From Crocodylus rhombifer (lineage: Eukaryota; Chordata; Crocodylia; Crocodylidae), in NCBI GenBank assembly GCA_038503035.1, contig JAVSML010024367.1:124001-188000 (forward strand): DNA of 64,000 nucleotides, in the 5' to 3' direction. The notes under the pieces were generated by a model that had not been told where the DNA came from, searched no databases, and saw only the letters and a list, made by a program, of their open reading frames with translations. Positions 12,111-23,964 of this stretch are shown piece by piece (positions within the stretch are counted from its first letter, which is position 1; every line of letters begins with the position of its first letter). Made by a program: the position numbers and the translations under genes.

Positions 12111-12709
12111 CAGTAGGCCCTTACCTGAATTTCCACTTTCCCAGCCAGGGAGGACTAGGACACAGCCATGGGTAACCAGGCAAAAGCCTCTTCCAGGCAG
12201 AAGCTTCTTGTCTGTAGCATCCCTTACCTTAGCGCTGGGGTCAGGTCAGGCCAGGCTGTGGTGGGGGTTGGTTGCTTAGCAACCAGAGACACAGCTCCTG
12301 CCAGTTTCAGAGAGGCAGCAAGGGCTAAGGCTCATGATAATTCCTTCAGCTTATGGAGGGACCCTGCAAGCTGGACAGAATTGCCTGGTGGGCCAGACTC
12401 GGTCATGGGCCGTCTTTTGCCTGCCGCCATAGTACATTCATCCAGATTTATCTTAAACTGATTTCAGCCATTTTGAAAGTGGCTTGTGTGCCCCAAATTT
12501 CTGTTGTGTTATAGATCTGAACTGGTTTCTGATCACTTATACATTAAATCTGAACAGTTCTATTCTAAGTAGTGAAGCCAGCTATTAACAAAGTCTGGCT
12601 TTAAACTGCAACTAATTTTGTGTTCCAGATGAGCTATGTTCTTATTAGAGCATAGGGGTGTAAAAAGGTGGGAATGTTTTATTTTGTATTAGAAACATTC
12701 ATTATTTAA

Positions 12710-14271
12710 GAGTTAAAGGAATATTGGACAAACTATAGGATTTTTTTATTTGGTTCTATCCAGTTTGCTAACTGAGCATTCTCTACAGATCCATGCACAG
12801 GATCAGAACCCTCTGTTACAGGGTATTACCAGATCTGAGGACCATCCTTGCTCCTGGAGTCTACTCTTCTTCCTGCCACTATATATCTCACCTGTCACTC
12901 CTTGGTGACTTTATAGGAAGCTGGAGAAGCGTTGTGTCCTGGAGAAGGCCTTCCTAGGTATGACCTTCTCTCTGGTCCTGAGCTCTTTCTCTTACCCATC
13001 ATCCAGTTATCCTAGGGTGGATGTTGTCCAGGGCTCCTCTACCCCTACACCCTGGCCCATTACTTGCCCTGATGATTGTGTTACTATTGACTGCTTCTCA
13101 GGGCAAAGAATCCACCTTCCCCTGACTACACCTAGAGGGTCATGATCAGTGATAATCAGTCATTCCATTAGTTGTACACGTACAAATCAAAACAATGTAA
13201 ATAAAAGAATTAGGGCATGACTTCACCTATACTCAGTCAATTGCATGGGGTTTCTCCACTTTAGTGATCCCTTTTCCCTGGGCTTTTTCTCCCTCCCCTG
13301 CTGGCAGAATGTTCAACTCCTTTCTGTCCCAATGACCCTGCAGGTGGGGAATACTTCTTGGTCAGTGGTGGCTGCTACTCCGGACCATGTGCAGCTTCCA
13401 TATGGGCTTGGGCTGCTTTCTTGCCCACACCTGGACTCAGCCTGGGACAATAATTCCCTTGTTTCATCTCAGTCCTTTTTTCCCCCACTCCGACCTTTTG
13501 CTCTGTACTCACAGGGTTGCTTTTGTCTTCATCCTCATTTCTTTCTTCTCTTGCAGCTCCCTGGATTCCCCAGACTTTTGTGTTCTTTGGTGGGGAAGAC
13601 GTGACTTCCTCACTTCTGCAGCCACTCCTCTGGGGTATTCCTTTCCAGTGGTTTGCCCATGCTGCCGCACCAGCACCAGGTATGTCTTCTCTGGCTCTTT
13701 CTGTTTTCCAGTGGAAACTCATGTTCCCTTGCTTACAGGGGTTCTGGCCTTTTCTGACCTGGAACTCCAGAGTCCTTTTAAACTTCTACTTCCCCACCCC
13801 AGCCTTAGTGAATGCTGGGTTTAAATGGAGCATGTCTGCAGTGGCAAGGTCCTGCCATGATATTTTTGGTCCTGGCTCGGAGACAAGAAGCAGAGAAGGG
13901 CTAGATTCTGGAGACCCAGATCCCTGCTATACCCTCGCATATTATAGGAGAGTTTGGTTGACGTATTTTGATTCTAAACTATTTATAAGTCATTTATGAG
14001 ACCTGTCTCTAAGTTTACTTAAACTCTTATTAATTAGGTAAAGCCAGTGAAGTTCACCTAGTTTCATAGATCTAAGACAAGTCCCTAAGTCCACAGCTCC
14101 ATAAGAAATCCATAAGCTCATCAACAAAACTCTCCTTTAATATGAGAGGGATCTGGCATTGTGCATGGATATGTAGAGAACATTCACTTAGCAAAACTAG
14201 ATAGAACCAAATAAAAATTCCTATAGCTATGTAAACTAACAAGAGTCAGTTGTTTGATAGTCCTCTAACCC
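12710..14271. mobile_element. 1.56-kb element with long inverted repeats and TTAA flanks
   Basis: The left arm (about 12710-12812) and right arm (about 14160-14271) are reverse complements over roughly 100 bp with scattered mismatches. Matching landmarks are TATTTGGTTCTATCCAGTTT on the left against AACTAGATAGAACCAAATAA on the right, and GATCCATGCAC against GTGCATGGATA. The outermost bases GAGTTAAAGGA and TCCTCTAACCC are each flanked by TTAA (12706-12709 and 14272-14275). A TTAA duplication is typical of piggyBac-type elements, though the terminal bases are not the classic ones. The interior is CT-rich with open frames but no recognised transposase, so it is non-autonomous. Confidence 0.65.
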
Positions 14272-14275
14272 TTAA

Positions 14276-16646
14276 AGTATCACTACTACTGCAGTTTACA
14301 ATGAACTGCACTTTACATACCACCCTTAATGAAACTATGCAGAAACCCAATAATTTCCCATAATAAACTTTAATTAAGGAGGATGTTAGAAGGCTCCTAG
14401 TTAAGTCTCAAATTGTGCCTGCTGTCAAGGTAGTGGTTTGTTTAGTTTGCTTATCTGTTGGGTATCTACTTTCAATTGTATATCATTTTCCTCTGATCTT
14501 AGCTGGCTGATTAATTCCTTATTATTACAAGCCTTCAAAAATGTAACTATTGTTCCAAATACTAAAGCTTAAATAGGTCAATGAGCACAGTGATCTGCTC
14601 TCTTCCAACCTCCTATCATCTGGATGCATGTCTTCAGTCATATTTAAAGAATGTGTCTTTGCCTGATAATTTCTTAACATTAAAATATATTAAATGTAGC
14701 AGTGGTGGAAGGTGACAGAATATCCAGACTAGAAAATGAAGTCTTCCATCTATCTGCAAACAAGTGTTGCACAGGCACTGCCTATGTCTTTGTGTGAGGG
14801 GGTAAGTAGGTTACAGTCTCACCATACCACCTCACAAATGTTCCTCAAAACTGTGTAACAGGAACCACTTCTTGGAGAGAGGGAGAAAGCACACAAAATT
14901 AATTTTTGATGATATTTAATCCTCAGTTGCTCTAAGGTGCTAGTTCCAATACACACTTATTGGAGAAACATGTTTTATTTATTTCATGCACGGGTGTGTG
15001 CTATGTTGCTCTAGAACAGAACAATGTCCCCACATCAAAAGTTCCACTATATTGTAGTTAAGGTTTCTGAGGCTGCATTCTCCTTCTAGGCTAGTGCTTC
15101 CTCTTGTCCAGTATCCACTGGCAATATTTCAAGGGAATTATTAAGTTTTCCCTTTCCTTTTAATATTATTTTTTCCAAATCTGTACAATGTGCATTTATA
15201 GAAAGCCTGATGCTGTCATATGTCTTCAAATCTATAATACTCAAGTCCTGTTTGCTATTATTAGAGAATTGATTTTTTTCCATCATTAAGAAATGGTGAA
15301 CTATTTTGTGGAGGAACCCATTGTGGCCATTGTGGTTGTGGCCTTGAAAACTCATGGAAAAATCCAAATATTTTCAAGGAAAATCTAAAGCTTGTTTTCA
15401 TTTCAGAGCATACCAAACAGAACCACTTAGATTTTTCTCTCCTTAAAGGCTTTCAGGATTTTAATAGCTTATTTGGAAAACATTATCAAAAGCATTACTG
15501 AACTCAAACTGGTTTATTTCACAAAACCAGTATTTTCAGTTAACAAAAAAAGAAAACTCCAAATACACAGTAAAACAAAAAAACTTCAATATTGGTTTAT
15601 TCAAAAAGATTTTTTTGGGAAAAAAATATGTACTGCAAAATAAACTATTTTAACAAAAGCCCATTGGACCAGCTGTTCTAAATAATAATCTTGGGTATCC
15701 AGCCTAAGACTCCTCTTGAAAGGTATTGCTATACATACAGCTTCCCTTAGTTCTAGTTAGGACTGTGGGTAATAATCTCTTCTAAAAACTCAAATATAGG
15801 TATTTCACATCAGATAAACTATTACAGCACCCAAAATGTTAGGTAGACATACAGCTCATCTGGCATAGTATATTGGACTTGGAATAAGACACATTAAAAA
15901 CTGGAAAGCTTTTGTGCATGGACCACACCCTTTTCATTTTGGTGAGTTAGATGTTCAGGTTGTATAAAACTGATGTCTTAATATAGCCAGCATTACTAAG
16001 CCTAAGTACAGTTTCTTTTTAAAATACTTACCCCATTAAAATAAAGCTGGAACGTTGACATCTCTGACTCACAAATGAATCTATTCCTGTTCTTCTAGTG
16101 GTCCCCACCCAAACTGAAACTAGACAAAAAGTATTGGAACTAAAATCTCTAAAGATCCTTCCGGTGGTGAAACTCAGTGGTATAGGAAGAGCTGTCACAG
16201 GCCCCAGTAACAGTCAGATGGGTAAGGCTACAGCAAGTTTCATCATGTTCCTTGTATGTTTCCCACAAGCCTATGATTCATAATATATCCTGTTCAACTC
16301 GCAGAGTCCTGCCATTTGGGCTATGCTTCAATATCTAATCTTACAAAAATTATCTAAATCTTTCCGTCTTAATAGCACTGTCAGTATAACCAGGGGCACA
16401 GCATGAAGTAGTACAATGTCTTCAACTTGCCACTGGTAAGAGTAGGCTTCTCTGGGCTGATTGTTGAAATATCCAGGTAATTGTATGAAGAATAATGTCT
16501 TAGTTAAAAGATACCTTAGTAGTTACATACTCAGTAAGACATTAGGACTGCAATAGTTTATCTGCTCTCCTTGTGTACTATATATGAAGATCTAGATTTC
16601 TTTCATCATATTTCTTTCATGATGTGATACTGAAGTACTAGACTTA
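14276..16646. other. Unannotated AT-rich DNA
   Basis: No repeat ends or gene recognised. A 93-codon minus-strand frame at 15086-15367 is open in AT-rich sequence. Its protein (ending DTGQEEALA) has a fairly ordinary composition but no domain I can name, and I do not call it a gene. Confidence 0.45.
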
Positions 16647-16647
16647 G

Positions 16648-17935
16648 AATCATAAAAAATTAGAGTTGGAAAGGACCTTAGGAGGTCATCTAGTTCCACC
16701 CCCAGCTCAAAGCAGGACTATCCCCAACAAGATCACCCCAGCCAAAGCTTTGTCTAGCCAGGCCTTAAAAACCTCCGGGGATGGAGCTTCCACCAACTTT
16801 CTGGGTAACCTATACCAGTGTTTTACTACACGTCTAGTGAGAAAATTCTTCCTAATATCTAAACTAAATGTCCCTTGTTGCAACTTGAGACTGTTGCTCC
16901 TAGTTCTGTCATCTGCCACCACTGAGAACAGTCTAGCTCCACCCTCTTTTGAACCTCACTTCAGGTAGTTGAAGGCTGCTATTAAATCCCATCTCTGTCT
17001 TGTCTTCTCTAGACTAAATAAGCTCAGTTTCCTCAGTCTTTCCTCATAAGTCATGTCCCCCAGGCCCCTCACTATTTTTGTAGCTCTCTGCTGGACTCTT
17101 TCCAATTTGTCCACACCCTTTCTGTAGTGGGGGCCCAAAACTGAACACAGTACTCCAGTGCTGAATAGAGGGGAATAATCACTTTCCTTTACCTACCAGC
17201 AACACACCTACCAATGCAGTTCAGCATGCTGTTAGCCTTCTTGGCAACAAGGGTACACTGTTGCCTCATATTTGGCTTATTGTCCAATGTAACCCCCAGG
17301 TCCTTTTCTGCAAAGCTGCTGCCCAGCCAGTCTGCCCCCAGCCTGTACTGGTGCATGGGACATGGGACTGTTCTACTGTAAGTGCAGGACTTTGCACATG
17401 TCCTTGTTGAACCTCATGAGATTCCTTTTGGCCCAATTCTCCAATTCATCTAAGTCACTCTGAATTCTATCCCTACCTTCCATCGTATCTACTACTCCTC
17501 CAGCTTGGTGTCATCTGCAAACTTCTTGAGAGTGCACTCTATGTCATCTTCCCGGTCATTGATGAAGACATTGAACAAAACTGGCCCCAGCACCAGCCCC
17601 TGGGGCACTTCAATTGATACCGGCTGCCAACTAGATATCGAGTCATTGATTACTACTGTCTGAGCCCAATGCTCCAGCCAGTTGTCTATATACCTTACAG
17701 TCCATTCATCCAGCCCATACTTCCTTAGCTTGCCTGTGAGAACGTTGTGGGAGCCCATATCAAAAGCCTTGCTAAGATTAAGGTACACCACATCCACTAG
17801 TCTTCCTGCATCCACAGAGCCAGTCATCGCATCGTAGAAAGCAATCAGGTTGATCAAACATGACTTGCCCCTGGTGTATCCATGCTGACTGTTCCTAATC
17901 ACCCTTTTCAACTTCAAGTGCTTAGAATTCTCCTG
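16648..17935 (-). mobile_element. CR1 LINE, 5'-truncated
   Basis: The 3' end is at the left: AGTTGGAAAGGACCTTAGGA and GGTCATCTAGTTCCA are the complement of the standard CR1 3' UTR. The body runs rightwards on the minus strand into reverse transcriptase. Broken frames include [12 protein letters not shown] (C-terminal region) and a 141-codon frame at 17492-17917 with KSCLINLIAFYDAMT, LNLSKAFD, QGLVLGPVLFNVFIND and FADDTKLE, i.e. RT motifs including the FADD catalytic box. It lacks the endonuclease and ORF1. Confidence 0.92.
17492..17917 (-). pseudogene. CR1 reverse transcriptase fragment
   Basis: Retains the palm of a CR1-clade reverse transcriptase: a LSKAFD-type motif A, a QGLVLGPVLFN motif B region and FADDT motif C. 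Downstream thumb and C-terminal parts continue in other frames toward 16950, so the ORF is frameshifted. Copied sequence of a retrotransposon, not a host gene. Confidence 0.85.
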
Positions 17936-18039
17936 CTAAGCATTCTGTCAGTAATTGAACCATGGCTACTAGGACATGGTCAATTTGATTGCATGCCATA
18001 TCAACCAAATATCTCAGTTGTAAGTGGAAAGAGAACTTT

Positions 18040-18900
18040 GGCTAAGTACAGACCTTCAAAAAGCCACTGGTGGAAAGTGCTCTATTGCCTCCCACCTGCT
18101 TCCCAGGAAGTTTCCAGAAAGTTGCTCCAAGACCCACCCCCCACCAGCTGGGGACTGTCTGAAGTGGCTTGCAGAGAAGGGAGTCCCCCTGCTGTACAGA
18201 TCCTTCCCACTCCAGACCCCAGCCAACAAGTAGTGGGGGGACCCTCATGGCAAGGAGCTTCTTTCCCCCAGCTGCATCCAGCATCTGTGGCAAGAGTTCC
18301 CCGTGCTCATTTTCATTGTGCCAGGAAATGTGGGGGTGGGGGGGGGTGGAAAAGGAGCCCACCTGCCAGGCAGAACTCCCCAGCTTCTCAGTTTGGGTCT
18401 TGATGGGGCCTGGACTGGGCTTGCACTACAGGAAGTGGTCCTTGTGGTCCTTTTCCAACCACCATCCCTGCCAGAGTTCCTGGCATGGTGAAAAGGGGCA
18501 CAAGGAACTCGTGCTGCCACTGTTGGCTGCAGCCGGGGGAAAGGAGCCCTTCTGCCATGGGGTAGCCTGGTTCAACCCTCAACAGGACCTGGAGCCAGGA
18601 AGCTGGTAGGGGTCTGCCTAGCAAGAGGTTTCCTATTGCACCCCCCACCTGCAAAAAGCAATGCAAGAAACTTGTGCTGCCACTGCTGGCTGCAGCTGGA
18701 GGAAAAGAGCCCCCCTCCTGTGGGGGGTCCCCGCAAGTTCCTTGTGCTGCTTTTCACTGTGCTGTGAATTCTGGCAGAGCAGGGGGTAGAAAAGGAGCTC
18801 CCCTGCTGAACGCCCCTCACACCTTGCTCCCCTGTGACAGAGTGGCTCCTTTTCCACCTCAGCCCTCCACTATTTTCAAGCACCTCACCCTGTGGGTGGC
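18040..18900. repeat. Cluster of inverted GC-rich modules
   Basis: A module with a GTGCTGCCACTG-TGGCTGCAG core followed by GGAAAGGAGCCC is present at about 18510 and 18675 on the plus strand. Its complement is found at about 18245-18310 and partly at 18735-18800 (TTCCTTGTGCTGCTTTTCAC). Long open frames on both strands arise from these repeats. It may be the interior of a larger foldback transposon. Confidence 0.5.
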
Positions 18901-19424
18901 CCTTGGAATGCCAGCAAATGTGACCTACATAAACGTGTGGTGGATGTGGTACAGAGGTTCAAAAAAGCATTGTAACCTCAAGTGCTTTAGTCTGATAGCA
19001 CATCCTTCTAGGGTTAATTCAGAGTGTGATCCACCATTTTTAAAGTGTATTAAGTGCTGTGCTCCTGTTATGGCTTTAAGCACTTTCTGCATGTTTAACA
19101 CGTGTTAAGTGTAACATCTGTACCTAGCATTTATGTCTTTATTTTTCTAAAACTACACATCCCAATAAGTAGGAAATAAGCTTACAAATCATTGCAGACC
19201 TTCTTTGCACTCACTCTAGAGATCCTGCCACTGAGTGCAGGTCTTTTTTATCAGAAGTCTAGAAATACCTTTTATAGGCCAAAAATATCATTTTCAGTGA
19301 GACTTAAAGGAAACAGATATGAACTTACTGCACAGTACTATTACATATCTGAAGACCCAGGGGAAAATGCTTGCAGCAAATATGCCTTCTTCAAGCACTC
19401 CCTCCTCTTTTAGTTATCAGGGGG

Positions 19425-19625
19425 TGCATCTACACATGCGCCTTAATGTGCAGTAGCTTATTTTAGTGCACATTAAAGTGTTATGTAAAAAAAGGTTATT
19501 ATGATAACATGCAGTAAAAAAGGCTACTGCACATTTAGCATCACTTAAAAACCATGCACATTCGTTACTGAACATTAAGGCAGCCTCATATGAATTTGTT
19601 TAGTACCTCACATTGGAGGTACTAA
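19425..19625. mobile_element. GGGTGCATCTACAC-ended miniature element (one end clear)
   Basis: Starts GGGTGCATCTACACATGCGC followed by TTAATGTGCAGTA, then several TTAAxGTGCA motifs. A matching right end is not clear, so the limit near 19625 is arbitrary. Confidence 0.4.
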
Positions 19626-21182
19626 ATTTAATGCTGTAGCATGTTAGGGTCCAAAGGATGGCTATTATGCCCCCTGGTGTGATGCAACCAATGGATGGCT
19701 GTGATGCAACCATGCCGTCCTTCACCCCTAGGGCACCTTCCCTTCTCATGTGCCATATCTTCATGGAATCATAATAATAGGGAGGATGCCCATGGGCCTT
19801 CATATGGACCTAGTTCAACTGGACCCCCACTGGGGCTCCTCAGCACACTTACTGGTCTCCATTTTGCTGTGTCCAGGCTCCTCACTGACCCTCTCTGTGA
19901 ATATGCTGCTGCAGGGCACCTCAAGACTTAGGAGCTAATTGCATGGCTCTAAATTTCCCCTATACCGTGCTCTAAGCCTTGTGGGTGTTATCATGATGAT
20001 GTTCTCTTTTGTGGGCTCTCTTCATTGGCCTCTAACCCTTTACTATGGGTAGGCCTTCTAGCCCAGGCCCACTGTGCTGGACCTGGCTTTGAGACACTAG
20101 CTCAGGTCTCACCCTCTCAGACACTGGGCCCCGGCCCTTGCCTGGTCATGCCCCTCTCGGGCACCGGGTCCCTGGCTCTTGTCCCCTATTTGGCTCTGTG
20201 GCCTTGTACTCTGCTCACTCCAGGCTCAACAACAGCTCAAGCCTTGAGCCTGCCCTTGGCTTAAAGCAACCACGTGCCATTTGGGTACCAATGGGACCTT
20301 TGATTCAACTTGATGTGCATCTTCTAACTGAGGAACTATCGAGATAAGTTACTAACCAAGTGGGAACTCTTGGTTAATTTCTTTATCTGTTTTATTATCA
20401 CTGTCAATTTTAATCTGTACTGTTATGTTGTCTGTTTATTAACTTAACCTTTTTATTAACTATTATATGTGCAAACTATATCTTTTGTTGTCATAAGTAA
20501 AATTTATTCTTCTTTATAAATGAAACTTGTCATTGCTTTCCTTCCCAACATCACCTCCTCGATCCCGAACCAAAAAGCCCAGTGGCTAATAAAGTTGCAG
20601 TGCTCAGTCAATCTGCAACTAAACTGATATACTCACAGTGCCCAGCTGGCCTGTCACAATCCAGTAATACAGCTTAATTAAAGAGTCAGACCACCTGAAG
20701 TAGTAGTTTCAGCAACTGATCTTTTGCAGGGAAACAGCTTTTAATTGTATGTTTGTGCGGTGCCCATTAAAATAAAGTCTCAGTCCTGACTAAGGCTTCT
20801 TTGATACTGCTGCAATACAAAATTAATTTGTGATTAATTTATGTGTTTTCCTAATACAGATGAATAATTTCAAACAAGTGAACTCATGAATAGTCAAAAC
20901 CTGTTTGCAGATAATTTGTTTACATAAAAGAGGACCAAATTCAAATAAATGATCTGCTTCAAACACTTTGCCCAGTTCTAATCATTACTGATGAATATCC
21001 ATGTTATGCAATGCAATTCACCAACAGGCTGAAGGTATAGGTATGAACAGTTTTTTTCGTCTTTTTTGTATTATACGATTGTCAAGTACAGGATACACAG
21101 ACAAATTAAAAGATTGCCTTTACACTTGCTATTGGCAAACAAGACTGACCCACTGCCCCTTGAGGAAACAGTTACACAGATT
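19626..21182. other. Unannotated, possible LTR-like sequence
   Basis: Around 20340-20600 the sequence is T/A-rich, then passes through GAAACTTGTCATTGC into a GC-richer end, reminiscent of an LTR U5. I found no flanking duplication and no defensible start, so I leave it unassigned. Confidence 0.3.
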
Positions 21183-22527
21183 TCATAGATGTTAGGGCTG
21201 GAAGGGACCTCGGAAGATCATCGTGTCCAGCCCCCTGCCCGAGGCGCAGGAAGTCAGCTGGGGTCATAGGATCCCAGCAAGATAAGCATCCAAATTTCTC
21301 TTGAAGGAGTTCAATGTAAGTGCTTAAACCACTTCCGATGGCAGGCTGTTCCAGACCTTGGGGGCTCAGACAGTAAAGAAGTTCTTCCTTATGTCCAGCC
21401 TGAAACGGTCTTACAGTAATTTATAACCATTCGAACTTGTCATCCCTTGGGGCGCTCTAGTGAACAATCGATCCCGGTGAACACCCCTGATAAACTTATA
21501 GGTAGCTATCAGATCACCCCGAGCCTGCACTTTTCCAGGCTAAAAAGTCCCATAGCTCTCAGCCTGTCATCTATTTCCCTGACCTTTGATCATGTGTGTG
21601 GCTGTTCTCTGGACTCTCAAGCTTCTCCACATCCTTTTTGAATTGTGGAGCCCAAAACTGGATGCAGCACTCCAGCTGTGGCCTCACCAAGGCCAAATAT
21701 AATGGGAGAATGACATCCCAGGATTTGCTTGAGAAGCATCTATGGATGCAAGCCGTTTTGCTCACTTTATCAGTCATAGCATCCCATTGAAGGCTCATGT
21801 TCATCTTGTGGTCAATCGTGACCCCCAAGTCCCTTTCATCTGTAGTGCTAGCCAGCGTAGCACTGCCAAGCCTATAGAGATGCTGCAGGTTTTTCCTCCC
21901 AAGGTGGAGAACCTTGCATTTTTCAGTGTTAAACACCATCAGGTTCTCATCCACCCATTTCCTGAGCCTGTCAAGGTCAGCCTGGATTTCCCTCCTGTCC
22001 TCAGGTGTGGAAACTTTACCCCAGCGTTTGGCATCATTGGCAGACTTGGCCAGTCTGCTTCTGACTCCAATGTTCACATCATTAATGAAGATGTTGAACA
22101 ATATAGGTCCAAGGACAGAACCTTGGGGGACCCCACTGGTCATAGGACACCATGATGACTGAGTTCCATCAGCCACCACCCTCTGGGTTCAACCATGGAG
22201 CTAATTCCCCAGCCAGTGGACCGTGATGGACCCAAGGCCACAGTTGGCCAGTTTTCCAAGAGGTGATTATGGGATCAAAGGCTTTTTTGAAGTCAAGATA
22301 TATGACATCAATCTCCCCTCCCATGTCCAGGTGATAGGTCACCTGGTCATAAAAGGAAATAAGATTGGTCAAGCAAGACTTACACGCAACAAACGCATGC
22401 TAGCTATCCCTCAGGATGTTGCCGTTGGCCAGTCTGTTAAGAATGGCCCCTTTAATAATCTTTTCTAAGACCTTGCCCAGGATAGAGGTCAGGCTGATGG
22501 GCCTATAGCTAGATCCACTTTCCTCCC
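21183..22527 (-). mobile_element. CR1 LINE, 3' part (split by LTR)
   Basis: CR1 3' UTR at the left (GGGCTGGAAGGGACCTCGGA, GATCATCGTGTCCAG), then minus-strand reverse transcriptase with SGVPQGSVLGPILFNIFIND, DRRE-QADLDRLRKWVDEN, MVFNTEKCKVLHLG and [10 protein letters not shown]. The motif C aspartates are altered (SANDAK in place of FADDTK), so it was already inactive. The copy continues at 23965 after the LTR insertion. Confidence 0.93.
21571..22179 (-). pseudogene. CR1 reverse transcriptase C-terminal half
   Basis: Longest open CR1 frame in the window, 202 codons: RT motif B region (SGVPQGSVLGPILFN) through the thumb to the C-terminal domain (QLECCIQFWAPQFKKDVEKL). The expected FADDTK box reads SANDAK, which removes the catalytic aspartate pair. 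Confidence 0.88.
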
Positions 22528-23964
22528 TGTGGCAGGGCACTGTGTGTGCCTGCCATTTTAAGGCCCTGGAGCTGGCAGCTGCCAGGTGCCTAATGAGGGC
22601 AGCCATTTTAGGTTCAGGGCTGCCCATATAAACAAGACAGTTGGGCTGCCTGGCCAGAAGGCTGTTGAGATCATTCAGAGGTAAGGGAGGAGCTGTAGGG
22701 GATGGTAAGGAGGCTTCTGGTCCCGGGTATGACCTAAAGCTACACCCTGCTGGGGCTCCTAGTGGTGCAGGAGCCCCCAGGAAATGCCAAGCCAGTTAAT
22801 ACCCTGGTGAAAGGCAGGTTGTGGTGCCTTAACCCCTAGCCCTCACCTTCAGGTAGGTTGCATTCCATTGGAGGTAGTTGTGGGGGTGCAAGCCCTGAGG
22901 AGGAGAGTGGGGAGTCAGGGACAAGTATGGCCGAGGCCGCCTGAGCCTGTTGGGGTTTGAGACCCTGAGAGGGAGAGTTGGAGGCCAAGTATGGCTGAGG
23001 CTGCCTGAGCCCTGCAGGTGTGAGAACCCAAGGAGGTAGAGGGAGCCAGGCACAGCTATGGCTACCTGAGCCTACCCAAGGAGGGAAGCCCTGAGACCTC
23101 AAGTAGAGAGGGCATTATGGGCAGCCAGAAGAAGCCCCAGTATGAGGGGGGCAGCCAGGAGAAGCCCCAGTAAGCAAGGGGCAAAGGTCTGGGCCAAGGG
23201 CTGAGTGAATGAGGGGACTCTGCCCCAGAGCAGGACAGGTGAGTCCTGACCCCAGTAAGTCCTCCACTACAGGGAGGCAGATAGTGGGTCAAAAATAACA
23301 CCCATAGTAACACCATAACCTGCTACCCCAGGGGGGGAATGAGAGTCCCCTGTGAGACCCTGGGGCACCAGTCATGGTGTGAGGTACCCCAGCTCCCCAC
23401 CTCCATGAAGGAGGACCCAGAGAGGGGGACCCCGGGGAAAGAGTAAGGGTCATACATCGAGGGCTCTCAGAGCTTCCCTTGACTGGCCCAGGCAGGGAAG
23501 GGCTAGGGGGCCCACAGAGAGGGATGCTGAAGAGCCAGGGGCCTGGGGGCCTGACTGGCTTGTGGGTGGGCCAGGGCTAGAGGAGCCGAAGGTCCCAGTG
23601 AGGGGACCACAGCCGAAGGGGAACCGGTTGCAGGGAGATACAGGGCCCAGTATAATGGTGGCAGAGTCTGCCTGAAGAGAGGAACCCAGGTGGGGTCCTA
23701 CAGTAGGATTCTGGGGTCCATTGTGTGGGACTGGCACATATGAGAACCTCATGATGTCATCTGTGAGTCTTGGGCTGCAGTGTAGGGGAAGAACGGAGCT
23801 GCAGATAGTGCCCCCTGGTAGCGGAGCAGAAAATGGGCAGCCTCCCGCTTAATTAACACCTTTATTAATTAATTAAGATCAAGGCGTGGTGGGTGAGAAG
23901 GCGGGCGGTTAGCTCAAGAACAGGTGGGCCATGTGGAGATTGGCCCCAAGAGGCCCCCGTTACA
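22528..23964 (+). mobile_element. Solo LTR, 1437 bp, inserted in CR1
   Basis: Begins TGTGGCAGGGCAC and ends CCCCCGTTACA (TG...CA). It is flanked by the exact 5-bp repeat CTCCC at 22523-22527 and 23965-23969, and the CR1 text is continuous when it is removed. CATATAAAC near 22625 is a TATA-like element in the plus sense. I see no second LTR copy, primer-binding site or gag/pol coding, so it is a solo LTR, though long for one. The Ty3/gypsy or ERV class cannot be decided here. Confidence 0.85.

Larger units (their letters stand above)
10830..12600. mobile_element. Possible TIR element carrying a nested hAT-like repeat
   Basis: The left edge (around 10835-10880, with GATAAGTGAACAG) and the reverse complement of the right edge (around 12530-12590, with ATAAGTGATCAG) are similar. 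Motifs of the form AAACTGATTT occur inside both edges. A hAT-like repeat begins near 11136 within it. Boundaries and family are uncertain. Confidence 0.3.
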
